Source of the DNA: Cellulosimicrobium cellulans | GTDB taxonomy: Bacteria; Actinomycetota; Actinomycetes; Actinomycetales; Cellulomonadaceae | DNA length: 62,120 bases | Reading direction: 5' to 3' | NCBI RefSeq assembly: GCF_001722485.1 | Contig: NZ_LWGL01000003.1 | Coordinates: forward strand, 1 to 62,120 | Translations under genes and position numbers: made by a program | Shown here: in pieces, positions 51,068 through 59,986 of the stretch | Layout of the letters: each line of letters starts with the position of its first letter | Numbering within the stretch: the first letter of the stretch is position 1 | The notes under the pieces: model-generated | Seen by the model: only the letters and a program-made list of their open reading frames with translations | The model's database searches: none | What the model was told of the DNA's origin: nothing

Positions 51068-52273
51068 ATGCGAGCGCTGACCTGGCAGGGCCGCGAGCAC
51101 GTGAGCGTCGAGGACGTCCCGGACCCGCGCGTCGAGGAACCCACGGACGCCGTCATCCGGGTGACGTCGACCGCGATCTGCGGGTCCGACCTGCACCTGT
51201 ACGGGGTGCTGGGCATGTTCCTCGACCGCGGCGACGTGCTCGGGCACGAGGCGATGGGCGTCGTCGAGGAGGTCGGCCCGGAGGCGGGCGACCTGAAGAT
51301 CGGCGACCGCGTCGTCGTGCCCTTCAACATCGCGTGCGGGCGCTGCTGGATGTGCGAGCGCGGGTTGCAGACCCAGTGCGAGACGACGCAGGTGCGGTCC
51401 CAGGACAAGGGTGCCGCGCTCTTCGGGTACACCAGGCTGTACGGGCAGGTGCCCGGCGGGCAGGCGCAGTACCTGCGCGTGCCGCAGGCGCACTACGGGC
51501 CGGTCGTCGTGCCGCACGACGGCGCGCCCGACGAGAAGTACCTCTACCTGTCGGACGTCGTCCCGACGGCGTGGCAGGCCGTCGAGTACGCGGACGTGCC
51601 GGAGGGCGGGAGCGTCGTCGTGCTGGGCCTGGGGCCGATCGGCCAGATGTCGGCGCGCATCGCGCGACACCGTGGCGCGGGGCTCGTCGTCGGGATCGAC
51701 ATGGTGCCCGAGCGGCGTGCCATGGCCGAGCGGCACGGCGTCCGGACGATCGACCCGTCCGCCGTCGACGACCTGCGCTCCGTCGTCCTCGACCTCACGG
51801 GCGGGCGCGGCCCCGACTCGGTGGTCGACGCCGTCGGCATGGAGGCGCACGGCTCGCCCGTCGCCGAGACGACGCAGAAGGTCGTCGGCCTCCTGCCGGA
51901 CGCGGTCGCCGCGCCGCTCACCGAGCGGGCCGGCACCGACCGCCTCGCCGCCCTGTACACGGCGTTCTCGCTCGTGCGCCGCGGCGGCACCGTCTCGCTC
52001 TCGGGCGTGTACGGCGGTGCGAAGGACCCGCTGCCGATGATGCAGCTCTTCGACAAGCAGCTCACGATCCGCATGGGGCAGGCGAACGTGCGGCGGTGGA
52101 CGGACGACGTCCTGCCGCTCGTGCAGGACCCGGCGGACCCCCTCGGGGTGCTCGACCTGCGCACGCACCGCGTGCCGCTCGAGAAGGCCCCGGAGGCGTA
52201 CCGCACGTTCCAGCGCAAGGAGGACGGCTGCATCAAGGTCGTGCTCGACCCCTGGGACGACACCGCCGCGTGA
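51068..52273 (+). CDS. zinc-dependent alcohol dehydrogenase (formaldehyde dehydrogenase-like)
   Basis: A 401-residue medium-chain dehydrogenase of the glutathione-independent formaldehyde dehydrogenase-like branch. Zinc ligands are in TAICGSDLHLYG, DVLGHEAMGVVEEVG and the four-Cys loop NIACGRCWMCERGLQTQCE. The NAD-binding strand is VVVLGLGPIGQMSARIA. An insertion of about 20 residues around TTQVRSQDKGAALFGYTRLYGQ is usual for this branch. It lies 37 nt after the second permease gene and is probably in the same operon, oxidising the imported substrate or a product of it. Confidence 0.9.
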   Translation: MRALTWQGREHVSVEDVPDPRVEEPTDAVIRVTSTAICGSDLHLYGVLGMFLDRGDVLGHEAMGVVEEVGPEAGDLKIGDRVVVPFNIACGRCWMCERGLQTQCETTQVRSQDKGAALFGYTRLYGQVPGGQAQYLRVPQAHYGPVVVPHDGAPDEKYLYLSDVVPTAWQAVEYADVPEGGSVVVLGLGPIGQMSARIARHRGAGLVVGIDMVPERRAMAERHGVRTIDPSAVDDLRSVVLDLTGGRGPDSVVDAVGMEAHGSPVAETTQKVVGLLPDAVAAPLTERAGTDRLAALYTAFSLVRRGGTVSLSGVYGGAKDPLPMMQLFDKQLTIRMGQANVRRWTDDVLPLVQDPADPLGVLDLRTHRVPLEKAPEAYRTFQRKEDGCIKVVLDPWDDTAA

Positions 52274-52323
52274 GCCGGCCCCGGTGAGGTCGGCGCGCCG
52301 TCACGGGCGAGGCCGGCGCGAGG

Positions 52324-54165
52324 TCACGCCCCCGGGCGTGGCCCGCGCCCGCCCGGGGCGCCGCCGTCCTCGTCCTCCACGTGCGTGCTCGTGGAGTCCT
52401 GACGGCGCGGGCGCCCCATGATGTGGTCGCGCGCGAGGCCCGACTCGCCCCGCCGCTCCGCCTCGCCGTACACCTGCTCGAGCGGTCCCTGCCGCTCCTC
52501 CACGTGCTCCATCGCGACGACCTCGGGGTGGTGCAGGTCGAAGGCCGGGGACTCGGACCGGATGCGCGGGAGGGCCTCGAAGTTGTGGCGCGGGGGCGGG
52601 CACGACGTCGCCCACTCGAGCGAGCGCCCGTAGCCCCACGGGTCGTCGACCTCCACCTTCGGCGCGTTGCGCCACGTCGTGTACACGTTCCACAGGAACG
52701 GCAGGGTCGAGGCGCCGAGGACGAACGCCCCGACGGTGGAGACCTGGTGCTCCCAGGTGAACCCGTCGTTCGCGGCGTAGTCGGCGTAGCGGCGCGGCAT
52801 GCCCTCGACGCCGAGCCAGTGGTGGATGAGGAACGTCGTGTGGAACCCGATGAACAGCAGCCAGAAGTGGATCTTGCCGAGCCGCTCGTCGAGGCGCCGG
52901 CCGGTCAGCTTGGGCCACCAGAAGTAGAAGCCGGCGAACATCGCGAACACGACCGTGCCGAACACCACGTAGTGGAAGTGCGCCACCACGAAGTACGAGT
53001 CGTGCACCTGGAAGTCGAGCGGGGGGCTCGCGAGGACGATGCCGGTGAGCCCGCCGAAGAGGAACGTCACGAGGAACCCGACGGCCCACAGCATCGGCGT
53101 CTCGAACGTGAGCTTCCCGCGCCACATCGTGCCGATCCAGTTGAAGAACTTCACGCCCGTCGGGACCGCGATGAGCATCGTCATGAGGGCGAAGAACGGC
53201 AGCAGGACCGCCCCGGTCGTGAACATGTGGTGGGCCCAGACCGTCATGGACAGGCCGGCGATCGCGATCGTCGCGTAGACCATCCCGCGGTACCCGAACA
53301 GCGGCTTGCGGGAGAACACGGGGATGATCTCCGTGATGATGCCGAAGAACGGCAGCGCGATGACGTACACCTCGGGGTGGCCGAAGAACCAGAACAGGTG
53401 CTGCCACAGCAGCGCGCCGCCGTTCTCCGGGTCGTAGATCTGCGCCCCGAGCCTCCGGTCGGCGCCGAGCGCGAAGAGCGCCGCGGCGAGCACGGGGAAC
53501 GCCATGAGCACGAGCAGGCTCGTGATGAGCGTGTTCCACGTGAAGATCGGCATCCGGAACATCGTCATCCCCGGGGCGCGCATCGCGATGATCGTCGTGA
53601 TGAAGTTGACCGCGCCGAGGATCGTCCCGAACCCGGCCATGGCGAGGCCGAACACCCACAGGTCTCCCCCGATCCCCGGGCTGAACGGCTCCCTGGACAG
53701 GGGCGTGTACGCGGTCCAGCCGAAGGACGCGGCGCCCTGAGGCGTGAGGAACCCGCCGGTGGCGATGAGCCCGCCGAAGAGGAACAGCCAGAACGACAGC
53801 ATGTTCAGCCGGGGGAACGCGACGTCGGGCGCGCCGATCTGCAGGGGCATGAGCATGTTCGCGAACCCGGCGAACAGCGGGGTGGCGAACAGCAGCATCA
53901 TTACGGTGCCGTGCATGGTGAAGAGCTGGTTGTACTGCTCCTTGCTCTGCACGATCTGCATCCCCGGCTCGAACAGCTCCGCGCGGATCAGCAGCGCCAT
54001 CAGGCCGCCGAGCAGGAAGAACAGGAACGAGGCGACGAGGTACATCCGGCCGATCGTCTTGTGGTCGGTGGACGTCACCCAGCGGACCGCGGCACGGCCG
54101 AGTCCGGTCTTCGACCGGGCCGCCCTAGGGGCGGACGGGCGGGGAGGTGCCGAGACGTCGAGCAT
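52324..54165 (-). CDS. ctaD: cytochrome c oxidase subunit I
   Basis: A 613-residue, 12-helix inner-membrane protein, the catalytic subunit of aa3 oxidase. Heme and copper ligands are seen: [10 protein letters not shown] (low-spin heme His), [15 protein letters not shown] (CuB His and its cross-linked Tyr), WAHHMF (CuB His pair) and [12 protein letters not shown] (heme His pair). The C-terminal 60 residues past helix 12 are polar and end in a Gly/Pro/Arg tail. It is not next to ctaC, ctaE, ctaF or qcr genes, so it may be an additional copy. ATG 54165 has GGAGG upstream. Confidence 0.96.
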   Translation of the reverse strand: MLDVSAPPRPSAPRAARSKTGLGRAAVRWVTSTDHKTIGRMYLVASFLFFLLGGLMALLIRAELFEPGMQIVQSKEQYNQLFTMHGTVMMLLFATPLFAGFANMLMPLQIGAPDVAFPRLNMLSFWLFLFGGLIATGGFLTPQGAASFGWTAYTPLSREPFSPGIGGDLWVFGLAMAGFGTILGAVNFITTIIAMRAPGMTMFRMPIFTWNTLITSLLVLMAFPVLAAALFALGADRRLGAQIYDPENGGALLWQHLFWFFGHPEVYVIALPFFGIITEIIPVFSRKPLFGYRGMVYATIAIAGLSMTVWAHHMFTTGAVLLPFFALMTMLIAVPTGVKFFNWIGTMWRGKLTFETPMLWAVGFLVTFLFGGLTGIVLASPPLDFQVHDSYFVVAHFHYVVFGTVVFAMFAGFYFWWPKLTGRRLDERLGKIHFWLLFIGFHTTFLIHHWLGVEGMPRRYADYAANDGFTWEHQVSTVGAFVLGASTLPFLWNVYTTWRNAPKVEVDDPWGYGRSLEWATSCPPPRHNFEALPRIRSESPAFDLHHPEVVAMEHVEERQGPLEQVYGEAERRGESGLARDHIMGRPRRQDSTSTHVEDEDGGAPGGRGPRPGA

Positions 54166-54337
54166 CGTTCGACCTCCGGGATGGTGACCGGTGGGTGCGC
54201 GGCTTCGTCGCGCGGCCGTCCGACGGGCGGTCCTCACCAGCGTACGACCGCGCGTGAGAGCGCGCATGGTGGCCCGGGACGTCGATGTCAGGCGCGAGCG
54301 GGTCCTGATCGGTCCGGTGGGTCGACGGCTCGGCTCC

Positions 54338-55504
54338 TCAGAGGCCGCCGAAGAACGACCGCAGCTCGTGCGCGTAGCTCTCCGGCTGCTCGAACGCGGC
54401 GAAGTGGCCGCCGCGGGGCGGCTCGGTGGCGTACACGGTGTTCGCCACGCGGTCCAGCCAGGCACGGGGCGGGCGCACGACGTCGCCGGCGAACACGGAG
54501 AAGCCGGACGCCACCTCGACGTAGCGGGCGTGCTGCTCGCGCGGGATCGCGGCGTTGGCCCGGTACGCGCGGACGCCGGCGCCGACGTTGCCCGCCACCC
54601 AGTGCTCGGTGAGGAGGGCGAGGATCTCGTCCCGCGTGAACACGGACTCGACGTCACCGTCGCAGTCGCTCCAGGAGCGCAGCTTCTCCACCACCCATGC
54701 GGCGAGGCCGGCTGGCGAGTCCGTGAGGCCGACGGCGAGGGTCTGCGGCTTGGTGCCCTGGATCGCCGCGTAGCCGCCCTCGGCCAGGCGCCACCGGTTG
54801 CTGGCGTCGAGCCAGTCCCGCTCCTCCTGCGTCAGCGAGGCCGGGTCGTCGACGACGGGGAGCCCGGCGTCGGTGCGGTGCACGGCGATCACGCGCTCCG
54901 GGAAGTCGAGCGCGAGGAACCGGGCGACATGGCTGCCCATGTCGCCTCCGGCGACGAGGAACCGGTCGTAGCCCAGTGCCGTCATGAGCTCGGCCCACAT
55001 CCCGGCGACCGCGCGGTTGTCCGGCGTCGGGCCGGACGGGGCCTCGGAGAACCCGAAGCCCGGCATGTCTGGGACGACCAGGTCGAACGTGAGAGCCGCG
55101 CCGGTCGTCCCGTCGGCGACACCCGGCGCAGCGAGCAACGGGAGCACCTTCCGGTACCGCCACGCGGAGTCGGGCCACCCGTGCGCGAGCAGGAGCGGCA
55201 CGGGTCGCACGTCGCCGGTCCCGTCGGTCGACAGCGCGTGGAGGAAATGGACCGCCGTCCCGTCGATCGTCGCTCGTCGGCTGGGCAGCGCGGCGAGCTG
55301 CGCCTGGTGCGCGGCGAAGTCGAAGCCGTCCGCCCAGTAGGAGAGCAGCTCGCGCAGGTACGTCACGTCGACGCCGGCCGCCCACCCGAGGCCCTCGGGG
55401 GCGTCGACCCACCGCGTCGAGCGGATCCGGTGCCGGAGGTCCTCGACCACGGCGGCGGGGATCTGCGGCGTGAAGTCCTCGAGGCCGGTCACGCGGTGCG
55501 CCAT
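54338..55504 (-). CDS. epoxide hydrolase (EHN domain, alpha/beta hydrolase)
   Basis: A 388-residue protein with an N-terminal epoxide-hydrolase cap ([22 protein letters not shown], then [18 protein letters not shown]) and an alpha/beta-hydrolase core. The oxyanion segment is [13 protein letters not shown], the nucleophile Asp lies in [16 protein letters not shown] and the catalytic His in [13 protein letters not shown]. Such enzymes add water to epoxides; the substrate is unknown. ATG 55504 is preceded by a TAGCCT box at 7 nt, giving a leaderless start. Confidence 0.93.
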   Translation of the reverse strand: MAHRVTGLEDFTPQIPAAVVEDLRHRIRSTRWVDAPEGLGWAAGVDVTYLRELLSYWADGFDFAAHQAQLAALPSRRATIDGTAVHFLHALSTDGTGDVRPVPLLLAHGWPDSAWRYRKVLPLLAAPGVADGTTGAALTFDLVVPDMPGFGFSEAPSGPTPDNRAVAGMWAELMTALGYDRFLVAGGDMGSHVARFLALDFPERVIAVHRTDAGLPVVDDPASLTQEERDWLDASNRWRLAEGGYAAIQGTKPQTLAVGLTDSPAGLAAWVVEKLRSWSDCDGDVESVFTRDEILALLTEHWVAGNVGAGVRAYRANAAIPREQHARYVEVASGFSVFAGDVVRPPRAWLDRVANTVYATEPPRGGHFAAFEQPESYAHELRSFFGGL

Positions 55505-55511
55505 GAGCCCG

Positions 55512-55517
55512 AGGCTA
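55512..55517 (-). promoter_or_regulatory. -10 box of leaderless promoter, epoxide hydrolase gene
   Basis: TAGCCT on the minus strand lies 7 nt before the ATG at 55504. Confidence 0.5.
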
Positions 55518-55548
55518 GCGGCCCGTCGACGCCCCGAGCAGCTCGGGA

Positions 55549-55896
55549 CTACAGGACGCCGAAGGCGCGTGCGCCGAACAGGGCGAAGACGGCACCGGAG
55601 ACGAGCAGGCCGGCCCGGAACGACGCCCGCCCCGGGGCGGTGCGGTGGAATCCCGGCGAGGTCGAGGAGCGCCACAGGTAGAGCGCGAGGATCACGGCGT
55701 CGACGGCCATGAGCGCCGGGAGCAGCGCGCCCGGTACGGACCCCGCCCACTGCGTGCCGGCGAGATGGACGAGGAAGCACGCGACCGCGACCAGGAGACC
55801 GGTGCGCACCCAGTCCCACCCGCTCGCACGCCGGCGACCCTCAGGCTCGGCGGCAAGCTCGACCGTGTCCCTCGACGCCGCACGCACCTCGGACAA
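55549..55896 (-). CDS. three-helix membrane protein, unknown
   Basis: A 115-residue protein with three hydrophobic segments, about residues 31-50 (VRTGLLVAVACFLVHLAG), 57-74 (ALLPALMAVDAVILALYLW) and 95-112 (GLLVSGAVFALFGARAF). The start is taken as TTG 55896 because GAGGAGG lies 6 nt upstream; GTG four codons later is an alternative. No family recognised. Confidence 0.6.
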   Translation of the reverse strand: MSEVRAASRDTVELAAEPEGRRRASGWDWVRTGLLVAVACFLVHLAGTQWAGSVPGALLPALMAVDAVILALYLWRSSTSPGFHRTAPGRASFRAGLLVSGAVFALFGARAFGVL

Positions 55897-56042
55897 GAGA
55901 CCCCTCCTCGGGCGAGACCCGCGGCGGTCCGGCCGCCGACGCTCGGCGACGTGCCACGGTGAGCGAGACGCTACCGCGCGGAGACGCGCACTCGCGCGCC
56001 CGACCGCTCCCGCGCGTCGGTTCACGCCGGGGCACGCGTCGG

Positions 56043-57407
56043 TCAGCCACCCTGCGCGGCGAGCGCGAAGCGCAGGGAGAACGGGTCGAGCGTGCCGGGG
56101 AGGGCGGTGTCCGGGTCGAGCGGGTCGCGCCCGACGAGCCGGGGACCGTCCTCGCCGCTCGCGTCGACGAGCAGCGCGAGCACGGTGCTCGTGACGTGCA
56201 GGACGAGGTTGCGGCCCGCGCACTCCGCGGGCCCGGCGCTGAACGGGACGAGCGGCCAGTCGGCCTCGGTGCGCGGGCCCGTCCACAGCTCCGGGGCGAA
56301 CCGGTCCGCCTCGGGGAGGTTCTCGTCGTCGCGGTGGAAGTACGGCGCGTAGGTGAGGACGAGCGTGTCCTCGGGGACGCGGCCGCCCTCCCACCGCGTC
56401 GGCTCGGTCGTCTCGCGCAGGAGCGCCGGCGTCGTCGGCCACAGGCGCAGCGACTCCAGGACGACCGCGCGCAGGTACGGCAGGTCCTGCGGCACGGTGA
56501 GGTCGCGCCCCGCGATCTCCTCGCGCGCCCGCGCGAGCGCGTCGGGGTGGCTCGCGATCAGGGCGAGCGCCCGGTAGCTCGCCCAGGCGGCGGCGTCGAA
56601 CGCGAACAGCCACTGCGGCACCTGCTGCTCCGGGTCCGTGCGGTCGCTCACGTGCGCGAACGGCATCGACGCCGCGAGGCTCCCCGGTTCCGCCCGGGCG
56701 ATCTGGCGCCGCACGCCCTCGAGGAAGCGGGTGCGACGCGCACGCCGCCTCGGGTGCAGGAACGCCCAGTTCGCCGTCGCGCGCAGCACGTGCAGGTCGT
56801 CGGTGAGGGCCTCGTCGTCGCGCGCGCCGGCCCCCAGCACGAGCTGGCGCACCATGCGCCACCACGTGCGCGCGTACGCGTCCCAGTCGAGCGCCCCCTC
56901 CCCCGCCGCGGTGCCGACGAGGTCGGCGACCTCGCGCCGGATCGTCGCCACCATGGCGTCCGCCGTGCGGTGCACGGCGCGACCGCTGTCGAGGACGTCC
57001 TCGTTGAACCGGCGCCGGTCCGCACGGTCCGCCCCCGTGGAGATCAGGACGCCGTGCGGCTGGAAGTGCCCCAGGGCCGCCGCCTTCTCCTTCGTGGCCG
57101 GCGAGAACGGCTCCGGCGACTGCGCGAGGACCCGGTGCACGTGCTCGGGCGCGAGCAGCACGACGACGCGGCGGCCGGGCACCCGCAGGCGCAGCGGTCC
57201 GGTGCCGTAGGTGCGCCGCAGCCGCTGGAACAGGCGCACGCCGCGCCGGTCGGCGTCGACCGCCTCGGCCAGGCGCACCGCACGGGGCCGACGCACGATC
57301 AGCCCGCGCGCGAGGAGCGGGACGGCGACCGTCCCTCCGACGAGCAGCGTGTCGAGCACCGAGGCGCGCGGCAGCGAGCGGGGCGTGGGGGCGGCGGACT
57401 GGGGCAC
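56043..57407 (-). CDS. cytochrome P450
   Basis: A 454-residue P450. The K-helix motif is VLESLRLWP (ExxR) and the heme loop is FSAGPAECAGRN with the ligand Cys, though the usual Arg before Cys-x-Gly is Ala here. The I-helix segment reads WLFAFDAAAWASYRAL, where most P450s have AGxDTT for oxygen activation, so the acid/alcohol pair is absent. The first 30 residues include VLDTLLVGGTVAVPLLA, possibly a membrane-associating helix, which is unusual in soluble bacterial P450s. No ferredoxin or reductase gene is adjacent. GTG 57407 has AGGAGG upstream. Confidence 0.92.
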   Translation of the reverse strand: MPQSAAPTPRSLPRASVLDTLLVGGTVAVPLLARGLIVRRPRAVRLAEAVDADRRGVRLFQRLRRTYGTGPLRLRVPGRRVVVLLAPEHVHRVLAQSPEPFSPATKEKAAALGHFQPHGVLISTGADRADRRRFNEDVLDSGRAVHRTADAMVATIRREVADLVGTAAGEGALDWDAYARTWWRMVRQLVLGAGARDDEALTDDLHVLRATANWAFLHPRRRARRTRFLEGVRRQIARAEPGSLAASMPFAHVSDRTDPEQQVPQWLFAFDAAAWASYRALALIASHPDALARAREEIAGRDLTVPQDLPYLRAVVLESLRLWPTTPALLRETTEPTRWEGGRVPEDTLVLTYAPYFHRDDENLPEADRFAPELWTGPRTEADWPLVPFSAGPAECAGRNLVLHVTSTVLALLVDASGEDGPRLVGRDPLDPDTALPGTLDPFSLRFALAAQGG

Positions 57408-57472
57408 GGGACCTCCTAGCGTCGGCGGGAGGCCACCGTAGGCAGGGCCCGCGGCGCTCGCAGGCCCGCGCG

Positions 57473-57922
57473 TCAGGTGCTGGTCCGGCCCGCGTCGAAC
57501 ACCTCGCGGTAGAGGCGGCCCGCCTCCTCCACGACGGACGGGTCGATCGACGCCACCGGGGAGGGCTCGACGAGCAGCGGCTCGCAGTCCGGACCGCGTC
57601 CGGCGACCGTCCCGGTGAGCAGCCACGGGAAGCGCTCGGGGGTCATGAGGTGCGCGTACTGGCACAGCTGGCGCGCCACCCAGTGCTCGACCGGCCGGTC
57701 CCACCACGGCTCCGGGTTCATCGGGTTGACGCTGAGCCCTGGCAGCAGGGCCCCGCTCTCGTGGTCGCGGCTCGTCGCCGCGGCGTCCGCCTCCGGTCCC
57801 CCGCTGAACCGCACGTACAGGGGCGCCACGACGCCCGCCAGCTCCGCCACCTCGGCGACGCTGCGCAGCCGTGGGTACCCGGCGAGGGAGGAGTCCTTCT
57901 GCTCCGGCACCTGATCCGACAT
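57473..57922 (-). CDS. DUF6098-like protein
   Basis: A 149-residue soluble protein: LYVRFSGGPEADAAATSRDHESG, LPGLSVNPMNPEPWWDRPVEHWVARQLCQYAHL, then WLLTGTVAGRGPDCEPLL and IDPSVVEEAGRLYRE. The pattern resembles DUF6098, an actinobacterial family of unknown function; the family name is from memory and not checked. It lies 65 nt before the P450 gene on the same strand and may be cotranscribed with it. Confidence 0.75.
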   Translation of the reverse strand: MSDQVPEQKDSSLAGYPRLRSVAEVAELAGVVAPLYVRFSGGPEADAAATSRDHESGALLPGLSVNPMNPEPWWDRPVEHWVARQLCQYAHLMTPERFPWLLTGTVAGRGPDCEPLLVEPSPVASIDPSVVEEAGRLYREVFDAGRTST

Positions 57923-58124
57923 CCCGACCTCCGCGTCCGTCCGCGTGCGAGCCGCTTCTCGACCCGGGACCGCTCGGCGGCCAGGCTAGGCACGGTCCGC
58001 GGCACAGGCACGCGGACGCACGGGGGCGGGCGAGAGCGTGCGAGAGCCGGACGGCCGTGCCACGGTGTGGACCGCCGGCCCCTCGGACCCCGGGGGCCGC
58101 GTGCCGCACCGCGAGGAGGACGAG

Positions 58125-58325
58125 ATGAGCGAGAGCAGCAGCCAGCAGAACGAGGGCTACGACCCGAGCCAGGACCCCGACGCGGACCCGGCGTCCCTCA
58201 ACCCGCGCGAGGGCGCGGAGGCGCAGGGCGCGGGGACGTCGAACGACGCGGACCCGGACGCCGACCCGGCGAACGTCAACCCGCGGACCGGCGACGAGGC
58301 CTCGGACGAGGGGCAGGGCGCCTGA
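58125..58325 (+). CDS. short acidic repeat protein
   Basis: A 66-residue, very acidic, Gly/Asn/Asp-rich protein that is probably disordered. It contains two copies of a 14-residue unit, DPDADPASLNPREG and DPDADPANVNPRTG, about 32 residues apart. ATG 58125 has GAGGAGGA upstream and a strong terminator follows, supporting a real gene. No family recognised. A second acidic short protein lies at 59987, on the other side of the manganese catalase gene. Confidence 0.7.
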   Translation: MSESSSQQNEGYDPSQDPDADPASLNPREGAEAQGAGTSNDADPDADPANVNPRTGDEASDEGQGA

Positions 58326-58341
58326 CCCTCCGGACGACGAG

Positions 58342-58377
58342 ACGGGGGCGTCGGTGCCGAAGCACCGACGCCCCCGT
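58342..58377. terminator. bidirectional terminator
   Basis: A perfect 16-bp stem (58342-58357 with 58362-58377) and CGAA tetraloop lie between the acidic-protein stop and the stop of the convergent DUF4383 gene. Confidence 0.88.
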
Positions 58378-58430
58378 TCGTGCGTCCGGGCCCGCCCGCC
58401 CCGACGGGCGGGGCGGGCGGGCTCGTGGAC

Positions 58431-58895
58431 CTACCGGGCGGCCGTCCCGGTCGCCGGGTGCTCCTTGCGCGCCGGCCACAGCGCGATGGCGAGGCCCGCG
58501 ATCGCGCTGACCGCGTGCAGCACGTTGTCGGCGCCGTTGATGTTGAGGATGTTCGCGTCCTCGTTGTTCACGACGATGAGGCCGTAGACGAACGCGGCGC
58601 CGTACCCGATCGCGAGGATCCACCCGTAGGTGCGCGCGCTGCCCGAACGGTTCCACAGCAGCACACCGAGCAGGCCGATGAGCAGGTGGACGACGTTGTG
58701 CAGCGGGTTGATCGCGAACCCGAGCAGGGTCTGCGAGTGGTCGTGCTCGAGCCAGCCGTCGAAGCCGGTGACGGCGAAGCCGACGATCCCGACGAGCAGA
58801 TAGACGACGCCGATGATCAGGGCGAGGTACTGGTGGACACCTCGTGCGGTGCGGGCCGGGCGGGCGGCGGCACCGGATGCGGATGCTGCGGTCAT
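58431..58895 (-). CDS. DUF4383 membrane protein
   Basis: A 154-residue protein with four helices, matching DUF4383: LALIIGVVYLLVGIVGF, then the conserved LLGFAINPLHNVVHLLIGLLGVLLW, YGWILAIGYGAAFVYGLI and NVLHAVSAIAGLAIAL. The invariant NPLHNxxHL motif is present. Function unknown; the gene lies 10 nt after the manganese catalase gene on the same strand, so the two form an operon and a stress role is likely. Confidence 0.9.
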   Translation of the reverse strand: MTAASASGAAARPARTARGVHQYLALIIGVVYLLVGIVGFAVTGFDGWLEHDHSQTLLGFAINPLHNVVHLLIGLLGVLLWNRSGSARTYGWILAIGYGAAFVYGLIVVNNEDANILNINGADNVLHAVSAIAGLAIALWPARKEHPATGTAAR

Positions 58896-58905
58896 GTCGT
58901 CTCCC

Positions 58906-59787
58906 TCATTCCTTGTGCAGGGCGTCCTTGACGACGCCTGCGGCCTTGTCGAGCGTCGACGGCTTCGCCGTCGTGCCGTGGAAGCGCGAGTCGGGCTGCG
59001 TGGGCGGAGGCATCGGCACGCCGGGAGGCGGCGTCGCGACGTACTCGAACGTTCCCTTGCCGTCCGGCGTCGGACCGCTCGCCCACCGGCCCTCGGACGC
59101 GTGCTCGCCGTCCGAGAAGTTGATGTACTGGTAGGAGGACTCGGTGTGCTCCTTGTTCTGCGGGAACGTGCTGGGCACGGGAAGCTCCTCGAGACCCTCG
59201 TCGCGCAGCTCCTGGGCCGCGGCGAGCCACTGGTTCTGGTGCATGGTGTCGCGCGCGAGGAGGAACGCCAGGAGGTCCTTCACGCCGCGGTCGTCGGTCA
59301 TGTGGTAGAGCCGGGCGACCTGGAGCCGGCCCTGCATCTCGGCGTTCGCGTTCGCGGTGAAGTCGGCGAGCATGTTGCCGCTCGCCGTGACGTACGCCGC
59401 GGTCCACGGGTTGCCGTTCGAGTCGACCGGGCGGGCGCCGGCCCCGGCGACGATGGCGTGCTGCGGGTCGGTGCCCCCGACGATCGCGGCGACCGTCGGG
59501 TCGTCCTGCACCGCGCCCTCGACCACGCCGAGCGGCGCGTCCTCGAGCAGCTGCGCGATCATCGTCGCGAGCATCTCGACGTGCCCCATCTCCTCGGCAC
59601 CGATGCCGTAGAGGAGGTCGCGGTACTTGCCCGGCAGGTGCGCGTTCCACGACTGGAACCCGTACTGCATGGCGACGGTGATCTCACCGTACTGCCCGCC
59701 CAGCACCTCCTGGAGCTTGCGGGCGTAGACGGCGTCGGGCTTGTCTGGCTTGGCCTTGTGCTGAAGCTCTTGGCGGTGGAAGAACAT
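58906..59787 (-). CDS. manganese catalase
   Basis: A 293-residue di-manganese catalase that breaks down hydrogen peroxide. The four-helix bundle ligands are visible: the Glu of GGQYGEITVAMQY, the Glu and His of GIGAEEMGHVEML, the Glu of NANAEMQGRLQVARLY and the His of ARDTMHQNQWLAA. The C-terminus has HTESSYQYINFSDG. ATG 59787 has GGAG upstream. It is the first gene of an operon with DUF4383, and three GTTCTCG repeats at 18-bp spacing lie 46-88 bp upstream. Confidence 0.95.
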   Translation of the reverse strand: MFFHRQELQHKAKPDKPDAVYARKLQEVLGGQYGEITVAMQYGFQSWNAHLPGKYRDLLYGIGAEEMGHVEMLATMIAQLLEDAPLGVVEGAVQDDPTVAAIVGGTDPQHAIVAGAGARPVDSNGNPWTAAYVTASGNMLADFTANANAEMQGRLQVARLYHMTDDRGVKDLLAFLLARDTMHQNQWLAAAQELRDEGLEELPVPSTFPQNKEHTESSYQYINFSDGEHASEGRWASGPTPDGKGTFEYVATPPPGVPMPPPTQPDSRFHGTTAKPSTLDKAAGVVKDALHKE

Positions 59788-59832
59788 CGTCTCTCCCTCG
59801 GGGAGTCGGCCGTCCCGCTGCCTGCACGGGGC

Positions 59833-59875
59833 GTTCTCGGCGCGCGCCGGGTTCTCGACGCGTCGAACGTTCTCG
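59833..59875. repeat. three GTTCTCG direct repeats at 18-bp spacing
   Basis: GTTCTCG starts at 59833, 59851 and 59869, exactly 18 bp apart, upstream of the manganese catalase gene and also within the intergenic region of the divergent acidic protein. On the catalase coding strand the motif is CGAGAAC. It looks like a tandem regulator-binding site. Confidence 0.7.
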
Positions 59876-59986
59876 GTCCCAGCGTCGTCCGGCCCGCGTG
59901 CGGTCGCATCTGGGGAGGCGTCGCGCTGCGTGCGAGGACGGCCCGGCGGACGCTGGACCTCCACCGGAGCCACGACGGGAGACACC

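Noticed and set aside
59860-59875. Possible LexA SOS box at GAACGTTC
   Set aside because: The actinobacterial SOS box needs four bases between GAAC and GTTC; here they are adjacent.
59833-59875. CRISPR-like repeat
   Set aside because: Repeats are only 7 bp with 11-bp gaps and no cas genes.
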